The notes under the pieces were generated by a model. That model was not told where the DNA came from and made no database searches. It saw nothing but the letters and a program-made list of their open reading frames with translations. From positions 310,001 through 374,000 of the forward strand of contig OZ241897.1 in the NCBI GenBank assembly GCA_965203535.1: DNA of 64,000 nucleotides, read 5' to 3'. Positions 44,788-50,313 of the stretch are shown one piece after another. The DNA is from JAJDTT01 sp022827025 (GTDB lineage Bacteria > Acidobacteriota > UBA6911 > RPQK01 > JAJDTT01). Positions within the stretch are counted from its first letter, which is position 1. Every line of letters begins with the position of its first letter. The position numbers and the translations under genes were made by a program.

Positions 44788-46343
44788 CCGACAGAAGGCC
44801 CAACGACCTGTGGCCGCGGCTTCAAAGCCGGAAGTCCCAGGTGGGGCATTTCCTCCACGAGGTTCGCCTGTCGGGAATCCGCGGCATCCGGAATCTGAAG
44901 GTGCCTTTCGACCACCCGGTGAGCGTCATCGCCGGCGGGAACGCCAGCGGCAAGTCCACGGTGCTGTTCGCCGCCGCCTGCGCCTACAAGGTCCCCGGGG
45001 CCGGCGTCAAGGACTTTGTACCCTCCACCCTGTTCCCCGACTACCGACCCAGGCATGGCGGACGCGAAGACGAACGACAGCCGATCACCGTCGAGTTCGA
45101 ATACTCCACGCCGAACGGCCGACTTTCCATGCGCTGGCGCCGGGTCAAGGGCTGGAATCGGAGCTTCTTCGGCCGTAAGGGCGCGTCCCAACCCGAACGC
45201 CCCGTCTACCTGCGCACCCTGACCAACCTCAGCAATCCGTCAGAAGTACGCGGAGTTCTTCGGATGTCTCATCTCAAGGACCCACCTGAGGAGACCTCGC
45301 TGACGGCTTCCCAGATCAACTTCGCACAACAGATGCTGCCGTTCAGTTACACCGACGTCGTCCATCTGTCCAGTGGGAAGAAGAACCTGTTGTTCGCGGA
45401 ACAGGAAACCGGCACCTCCTACTCCGAACTGCACATGGCGGCCGGAGAACGCGCCATCCTGCGGTTGTCCCTGGAGATCGCGCAACTCCACGGCGCCCTC
45501 GTACTGATCGACGAAGTCGAAGCCGGCCTGCATCCCTGGGTACAGCAGCTTCTCATGCTTCAATTGCAGCAACTCGCTCTCCGCAACGATCTGCAGGTCA
45601 TTGTCACTTCACATAGTCCCGTCGTCCTCGACTCGGTACCGGGCAACGGGCGGATCTTTCTCGAGCGCAGTATGGACGGGCGAGTAACACTGTACCCGGC
45701 CCACCGGGACATCATCCAGAACGCGCTCTATGGCCGGTCCCGCGAAGTCTTGAATCTGCTTTGTGAGGATGACACCGCAGAGGCGATTTTGAACGGGGTT
45801 CTGGACCATCTGATCCCCAGGGAGAGAATCAGGAGAGAGTCGATCCGCGTCGGTCGGAATACTGGCGCCACCGAATTTCCGATGCACGCTGCCGCGTTCC
45901 GAAAGTTCGGCTTGCTGGACAATTTCATGTTCGTCCTCGATGGCGATCAGCAGCAGAGTGACGTGGCTCAGAAAATAAGGGAGAGCGCCAAGAGCAACCG
46001 CGTCCCCATTTTGTATCTACCGGGCCAACACGCCCCGGAAATCTGGATCTGGAGGCGGTTGCGAGAAGGATCCGACGTCTATGCCGTGGAACTGGGAATC
46101 GACTCGCAGAGCCTTGCCCAAGAGATGCGGCGTTTGGATGCCCTCTACGCCGACGCGGCCGACACCGAATCGGCCATCGCCAAGAACAAGCTTCACAACC
46201 TCGCGGAAGCACAGAACCGGACCGGTCCCGAAGTCTGCCGCCTGATCTCGCGTATCGAAGCTGCCGACCCGGCAAGCGACCTCCAACCGCTGCTGGAGAA
46301 CCTGACCGATCTCCTGTCCCAATGGCGCGCCGAAAGTGCTTGA
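44784..46343 (+). CDS. AAA/ABC-type ATPase of the OLD/RecF-like group
   Basis: A 519-aa ATPase. Walker A is GGNASGKST near residue 52; the signature-like GERAILRLSLE near 220, Walker B LVLIDEVEAGLHP near 236 and the H-loop VTSHSPVVLDS follow, as in AAA_15/AAA_21 proteins. The C-terminal 200 residues contain an acidic FVLDGDQQQSD, which could be part of a TOPRIM-like site as in OLD nucleases, but this is weak. It starts at GTG with a GTGA overlap with the methyltransferase, so it belongs to the cassette. The stop codon itself lies in the first bases of repeat copy B. Confidence 0.8.
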   Translation: MTDRRPNDLWPRLQSRKSQVGHFLHEVRLSGIRGIRNLKVPFDHPVSVIAGGNASGKSTVLFAAACAYKVPGAGVKDFVPSTLFPDYRPRHGGREDERQPITVEFEYSTPNGRLSMRWRRVKGWNRSFFGRKGASQPERPVYLRTLTNLSNPSEVRGVLRMSHLKDPPEETSLTASQINFAQQMLPFSYTDVVHLSSGKKNLLFAEQETGTSYSELHMAAGERAILRLSLEIAQLHGALVLIDEVEAGLHPWVQQLLMLQLQQLALRNDLQVIVTSHSPVVLDSVPGNGRIFLERSMDGRVTLYPAHRDIIQNALYGRSREVLNLLCEDDTAEAILNGVLDHLIPRERIRRESIRVGRNTGATEFPMHAAAFRKFGLLDNFMFVLDGDQQQSDVAQKIRESAKSNRVPILYLPGQHAPEIWIWRRLREGSDVYAVELGIDSQSLAQEMRRLDALYADAADTESAIAKNKLHNLAEAQNRTGPEVCRLISRIEAADPASDLQPLLENLTDLLSQWRAESA

Positions 46344-46562
46344 TAACAGGAGAGTAAGAAAAGCCGGACAAGGGGAATTGGGTCCGGCCTCGAATCGGAA
46401 TTGCGTAGGGGCGCCCCTTGCGGGTGCCCTCTTCGGTCCGAACCGACCCACACCCGGCCCACCGCCGGGACCTGACGTCGGCGTAACGGGGTGATTCCCA
46501 GTCGATCTCGGTTGCCTGCCCCGGGAGGGCGACCACAAGGGTCGCCCCTACGAACGGGAAGG
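46340..46562 (+). repeat. Long hairpin-bearing repeat, copy B (about 223 bp)
   Basis: Same ends and internal plan as copy A: starts TTGATAACAGGAGAGTAAGA, has the GGGGCGCCCCTTGCGGGTGC hairpin and ends with GGGCGACCACAAGGGTCGCC and CCTACGAACGGGAAG. Its TGA is the stop codon of the preceding ATPase gene. It therefore marks precisely the right boundary of the DISARM-like cassette. Confidence 0.88.
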
Positions 46563-46583
46563 TGGCCAGGACCCCCAAAACGA

Positions 46584-46612
46584 CAGAAGGGGACAGTCAC
46601 TTTCCTGCACTG
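46584..46612 (+). repeat. 29-bp direct repeat, left copy
   Basis: CAGAAGGGGACAGTCACTTT with nine further bases is repeated at 47138-47166 with two differences, in the same orientation. The pair flanks the membrane-protein gene 46597-47076, and this copy covers its stop codon. The motif resembles short dispersed repeats seen in many GC-rich genomes; its origin here is unclear. Confidence 0.7.
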
Positions 46613-47076
46613 CCCTCCCGTTCACTCGCCGAAATCGGCTTCCACTTGCCCGTGGTCCAGCGGCGCCATAAGAGCGAGACCGCCGCCCCCGCTCCCAGAG
46701 CGATGTAGACTCCCGCGACTCCCAGACGGTATCCAATGGAGTGGTCGTACCACGTGACCAGGAGCATCGTCGACAAAATGAAGAACATGTCTTCTTTGTC
46801 CGACTGGTCGAGTTCCCCTCTCCAAAGCTTCGTCAAGACGGGTACGTCAGTGTTCTTGCGCCGGCGCCAGGTGAACTCCATCGCGAGAGCTCCGGAAACC
46901 AAGAATCCAAAGAACGTGATGGGGATCACCGCGTAGGGAGGGACAACCTCCGGGATTTCCTCCAAGGCTCCATGCAACCAGGAAGCGGCGAGGACAGCGA
47001 TGATGAAAACCCCAAATCGGAGGATTCGAGATCTTGACAGGAAATCGTCATCTCCCATTGGCGAGCCTATTGGCAA
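46597..47076 (-). CDS. Small membrane protein of unknown function
   Basis: A 159-aa protein with four predicted membrane helices (about 21-38, 47-66, 100-118 and 122-140) and a basic loop between helices 2 and 3 (EFTWRRRKNTDVPVL). The ATG at 47058 (MGDDDFLSRSRI) is an equally likely start. No family is recognised. It is isolated between repeat copy B and the XRE-RES module and is flanked by a pair of 29-bp direct repeats that overlap its last codons. It could be an effector or immunity protein in the island, but nothing in sequence shows it. Confidence 0.6.
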   Translation of the reverse strand: MPIGSPMGDDDFLSRSRILRFGVFIIAVLAASWLHGALEEIPEVVPPYAVIPITFFGFLVSGALAMEFTWRRRKNTDVPVLTKLWRGELDQSDKEDMFFILSTMLLVTWYDHSIGYRLGVAGVYIALGAGAAVSLLWRRWTTGKWKPISASEREGSAGK

Positions 47077-47137
47077 ATGAATTGTACATGGAGATCAGAG
47101 CGTGTCGAGCGCGTGCCTGAAACCGTTCAGAAAAATG

Positions 47138-47166
47138 CAGAAGGGGACAGTCACTTTCTTGCGCTG
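47138..47166 (+). repeat. 29-bp direct repeat, right copy
   Basis: GCAGAAGGGGACAGTCACTT plus the following bases match the copy at 46584. It lies about 60 bases upstream of the start of the membrane-protein gene on the minus strand. Confidence 0.7.
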
Positions 47167-47204
47167 TCAGGACCACCGTGCACCGGGGACCGGAGAACTG
47201 TGAG

Positions 47205-47338
47205 AAAAGAGGGTGGCGGGGGGAGCGGCAGTTTTCTTGCCGCCGATTCCGGGCGGGAGTGCGGGCGACAAGGATGACCCCGTCCCATTGGGGGTTTTCC
47301 TACCCCCGCCTCCGGGGGCTTTTCTTGGAAACGACCTC
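47205..47338. repeat. Hairpin repeat block with TTTTCC loops
   Basis: Contains a CGGCAG...CTTGCCG hairpin (loop TTTT) near 47225-47245 and GGGGGTTTTCCTACCCCC near 47290-47307, followed by a further GGGGG stem. It is the fourth site of the variable-stem hairpin family in the window and lies just past the end of the RES toxin gene, where it may act as a terminator. Confidence 0.65.
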
Positions 47339-47364
47339 CGACCGTTGCTGGAGGGCCTGAAGGA

Positions 47365-47997
47365 TCACTTGTCCGACTGGCGCGCCGATTGAACAGATCT
47401 ACTTTGTCGAGGCGAACCCCAGTACCAGGCCGCGAACGCGAGCGTACGCAATCGTCGGGCCACGCTGCGAACAGAGGCGGGGAACCAGGCCAACTCGCGA
47501 TCAGAAGGTTGCCGGGATTGCGCCGATCGAGCATGAACGCCGCGCAGACGCGCCGCTCTGACCCGCACTCCGATGGGCTGACAGCGAGCGTGCGGCACCA
47601 GAGTTCCGTCCGCTTCGAGCGGATAGGTCTCGGGCAGTCCGAGAGCCCGAACACCAGCCTGGGAATGTGCGTCACAGACGACCTGCCGGCGCGGCAAGAC
47701 GCATCCCAGCAGAATCGGACCCGTGTCATCGCGAAGATCTTCCGGTTCATAGGGCCACTTGGCGATGAAAGCCCGAAGATTCAATTGCGCCGTCATCATG
47801 TCTTCGTTCAGGTAGAGCACAGGGAAACTGTCCGGCGGATTCCAGCGACCACCCAACTTCCGCGCATAACTCGGATCAAGCGGATTGGTCCATGCCGGAT
47901 CGGCGATACGCCACCAGACGTGCGCATCCGAAATCGTTTCGCGCCGCAGTTCCAGGGTCACGCGTGCACTCGATCGAATCGGAACATGTCGCGGCAT
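47365..47997 (-). CDS. RES-domain toxin (NAD+ phosphorylase family)
   Basis: A 210-aa RES-domain protein. The domain is recognised by VWWRIADPAWTNPLDPSYA, GGRWNPPDSFPVLYLNEDM and TAQLNLRAF, which hold the conserved Arg, Glu and other residues of the family. RES toxins deplete cellular NAD+ by phosphorolysis and so halt growth. The gene overlaps the end of the upstream XRE/DUF2384 antitoxin gene by about 40 bases. Its C-terminal 60 residues are arginine-rich and longer than in most relatives, possibly extended by neighbouring repeat sequence. Confidence 0.8.
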   Translation of the reverse strand: MPRHVPIRSSARVTLELRRETISDAHVWWRIADPAWTNPLDPSYARKLGGRWNPPDSFPVLYLNEDMMTAQLNLRAFIAKWPYEPEDLRDDTGPILLGCVLPRRQVVCDAHSQAGVRALGLPETYPLEADGTLVPHARCQPIGVRVRAARLRGVHARSAQSRQPSDRELAWFPASVRSVARRLRTLAFAAWYWGSPRQSRSVQSARQSDK

Positions 47998-48431
47998 GCC
48001 GCCACGACCGCTCGCGTATCACCCTGTGCCAACAGGTTCACGAGGGACACGCCGCCAAGCGATTGGATAGGTCTGCGCACGACGGCCGGGATTCGGTCGC
48101 GTTTGAGATAGTGTACGAGGAGGTCGGTGGCGCCCGCCAGATCCGACACTGCGGCAGCGCGTTCCGCGGGCACACCCTGCTGCAGCCATTTACCGACTGC
48201 TTGGCGGCTCACACCGAAGAGACGGGCCGTTTCGGCTTGGCTCAGATCCCAGACCTTGAGGGTTCGCGCCAAGGACCCGCCTGCCCGTCGGCGATCAAGG
48301 CTAACGGTAAACGCGTCCAGCCAAGCGCTTTCGTTCTCGTGCGCTCTGAATATCTGCTCGGCCGCCTCTTCCGGGCCGAGTCCGCTGATCATCGCGACCG
48401 TTTTCACCCTTCGCTCTCCGATGGGTCGCAA
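47958..48431 (-). CDS. XRE/DUF2384 antitoxin of the RES module
   Basis: A 157-aa protein with a helix-turn-helix (LSQAETARLFGVSRQAVGKW near residues 64-83) and a C-terminal region resembling the DUF2384 toxin-binding domain (AVSDLAGATDLLVHYL). It is the cognate antitoxin for RES toxins. The start may be the ATG at 48392 (MISGLGPEEAAEQIF), shorter than the annotated one. It is transcribed first in the module and probably represses its own promoter upstream of 48431, as is known for this family. Confidence 0.8.
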   Translation of the reverse strand: MRPIGERRVKTVAMISGLGPEEAAEQIFRAHENESAWLDAFTVSLDRRRAGGSLARTLKVWDLSQAETARLFGVSRQAVGKWLQQGVPAERAAAVSDLAGATDLLVHYLKRDRIPAVVRRPIQSLGGVSLVNLLAQGDTRAVVAACRDMFRFDRVHA

Positions 48432-48545
48432 CCATAAGTCAACCGCTACCGAAAGTCAACTTGTGATCCCGTTAAGCCAGCTTTCCGAACTCGGCACGGA
48501 TGACAATACCTGTGTCAATTATGCCAGAAAATGGGGGTTATATAG

Positions 48546-48711
48546 CTAGGAGTCTGCGCGGTAGAAATGATCGTAGCGAGAAAGTGGAGAATCGAGGCCA
48601 GATTTTCACGATTTAGAGGCGCATAGTTGTTCTATTCGCCGAGAAATCGGGGAAATATGGACCGATTATACGCTTTCGCAGCAGATCAATTTCTGCCGCG
48701 CAGGCTCCTAG
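48546..48711 (+). repeat. MITE-like foldback element, full copy 3 (166 bp)
   Basis: The same 166-bp element as at 4872, in the same orientation, with CTAG ends at 48546-48549 and 48708-48711 and only scattered differences. On the minus strand, the frame of the preceding gene enters it and ends inside at 48613. Confidence 0.9.
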
Positions 48712-48993
48712 GTTGACACAAAACCACACAGTTCCGGCGCTGTCCTTATCAAACCAATCAATGAATTCCGAGACCCCTCCTCTGATTTCCTCTCCCCAAC
48801 ATACATTCTCCTTCCAGAGCACGATTGCATCCGAACTGACATCTACACTGGACCGCTTTTCTCCGAACTCCCGACGAACTGCCAGAGCCGCCGGACATCT
48901 ATCAGCACTCCTTCTATTCCCCTGCTGAATATCAGATTTCGTCACCGAGATCCGTCTGATGATCTGACGTTGCACTTCTCCACCCATTCCCAC
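48613..48993 (-). pseudogene. Third gene of an AT-richer operon, 3' end replaced by a MITE
   Basis: A minus-strand frame of 126 codons. It starts at GTG 48993, sharing one base with the stop of the nucleotidyltransferase gene, and runs about 93 codons through unique sequence (ending FIDWFDKDSAGTVWFCVN) before crossing into MITE copy 3, which supplies the last 33 codons and the stop. The unique part looks like genuine coding sequence of unknown family. The MITE probably cut off the original 3' end, so the product is likely altered or dead. Confidence 0.5.
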
Positions 48994-49913
48994 TACCTTC
49001 GATACCGGGAGATCAACGTCTCCAGATCATTTAGGATCTGATTCCCCATTTCCGGCAACACGATCACCTTTCGGAGTGAACCAAAGTGGATCTCCAGGCA
49101 CTCCATGAGAACCCGACCAATGGCCTTCTCGCTCACCGAATTCCGGACCATGCTTTTCGTCACAAGCTCCTCCATCGCCTGCTCTTTCGCCTCGAACCAG
49201 CCCATCAACCGATCCAAACTCCACTCTCCGGCACGGATGGAGTTGTATACCTTGGAATCCCGATCCAGTACCAGATGACCCGAACTCAATATCTGCTCAC
49301 ACTCCAGCATGAGCCGGATCAGGTGGTATCCGTACTTCACATCATACCCGTACTTTTCGATCGACTCCGCCCGTTTCGGGTTCCTCTTGGCCGTTTTCTT
49401 CTTGATCTTGGCCAGCTGCGCACAGGCGTACCCACGGAACGTGTGATAGGACCGTTTCGACAGGAACAGTCGACGGTTACTCCTCAGATGCTCAAATACG
49501 GATGAGGACTTCGTCACACACCGCCTCGGGGCAAACAGGGAGTCGAGCATATTCGGATTGTTCTGCATGGTCAGGTGGAAGTACTTCACGATACCGTAGA
49601 TCACGAAGTCATACGTCAGACCATGCTCCTTGTACTCGACATGATGGCGCTGTAGCTGCTCGAACGACTCCGGCTTTCGACCGAATCCAGGGATGTATCC
49701 CGTGAGATGAGGGAACACCATCTCCTTACGTGGGATCGTGAATCCAACGATGTCCCTGTCCGAGCTATTCCGATCCCGGCACCCGTACGCCTCGCTTCCC
49801 ATGATGCACTCGTACATCAAATTGTCCGAGACATACGTCAGTGCCGGAGGGAGTTCAATCAACCCCTTCCGGACAAAATTGACAAAGTGAGAACTATTCG
49901 CCCCTTTGCTCAT
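48993..49913 (-). CDS. RlaP-type (PF10127) DNA polymerase beta-superfamily nucleotidyltransferase
   Basis: A 306-aa protein. The nucleotidyltransferase signature GSEAYGCRDRNSSDRDIVGF near residues 39-58 carries the paired acidic metal ligands (SDRD), with a further acidic region downstream (GLTYDFVIYG). This is the arrangement of the RlaP (PF10127) family, found in phages and bacteria, sometimes beside RNA ligases or repair enzymes. The substrate is unknown. The region is visibly AT-richer than its surroundings and uses different codons, suggesting recent transfer. It overlaps the upstream HicB-like gene by 4 bases (ATGA) and is followed by a MITE-cut third gene. Confidence 0.75.
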   Translation of the reverse strand: MSKGANSSHFVNFVRKGLIELPPALTYVSDNLMYECIMGSEAYGCRDRNSSDRDIVGFTIPRKEMVFPHLTGYIPGFGRKPESFEQLQRHHVEYKEHGLTYDFVIYGIVKYFHLTMQNNPNMLDSLFAPRRCVTKSSSVFEHLRSNRRLFLSKRSYHTFRGYACAQLAKIKKKTAKRNPKRAESIEKYGYDVKYGYHLIRLMLECEQILSSGHLVLDRDSKVYNSIRAGEWSLDRLMGWFEAKEQAMEELVTKSMVRNSVSEKAIGRVLMECLEIHFGSLRKVIVLPEMGNQILNDLETLISRYRR

Positions 49914-50254
49914 TGATCCTCCTGATCCTTCTGGACCCGATACTCCAGACCATAGAACTGGAACCCGAAGATCGATATCAGATCCCGAGCCTTACGCGTG
50001 AACCTGACTGTCTCGACTTCCCCTTTCTCATACTCCATCCACTTCCGGGCAGCCGTGAGATAGTCCGAATCCGACTTCAGAAACGTGTTCGGATCACCCT
50101 GTTTCCGATTGAGCCTCGCGGTAGACAACAGACCCTCCTCAAAGTTCCTTTTTGCCTGGTACACAGTGTTTCCCTGGGCAAAGCAGTCCACTTCGACCGC
50201 CTCGGCAAACCAGCCATCTCCGTGACCTTGCCGCACATGTACTGGCGCATCCAT
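49910..50254 (-). CDS. HicB-like small protein upstream of the nucleotidyltransferase
   Basis: A 114-aa protein starting at ATG 50254 (MDAPVHVRQGHGDGWFAEAV). Residues 10-50 resemble the degenerate RNase H fold of HicB antitoxins: DGWFAEAVEVDCFAQGNTVY followed by QAKRNFEEGL. No HicA toxin is adjacent. The frame is open to 50317, overlapping the end of the helicase gene, but the shorter start gives the family N terminus. It is coupled (ATGA) to the RlaP gene, so it may regulate that enzyme. The operon start has no clear promoter and overlaps the end of the primase-helicase gene. Confidence 0.55.
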   Translation of the reverse strand: MDAPVHVRQGHGDGWFAEAVEVDCFAQGNTVYQAKRNFEEGLLSTARLNRKQGDPNTFLKSDSDYLTAARKWMEYEKGEVETVRFTRKARDLISIFGFQFYGLEYRVQKDQEDQ

Positions 50255-50313
50255 CGAAGGAAGACGATCAAGCCCCCGACAATGGCCGCGCCGAGGCTGC
50301 CTTCCGTCATCGC

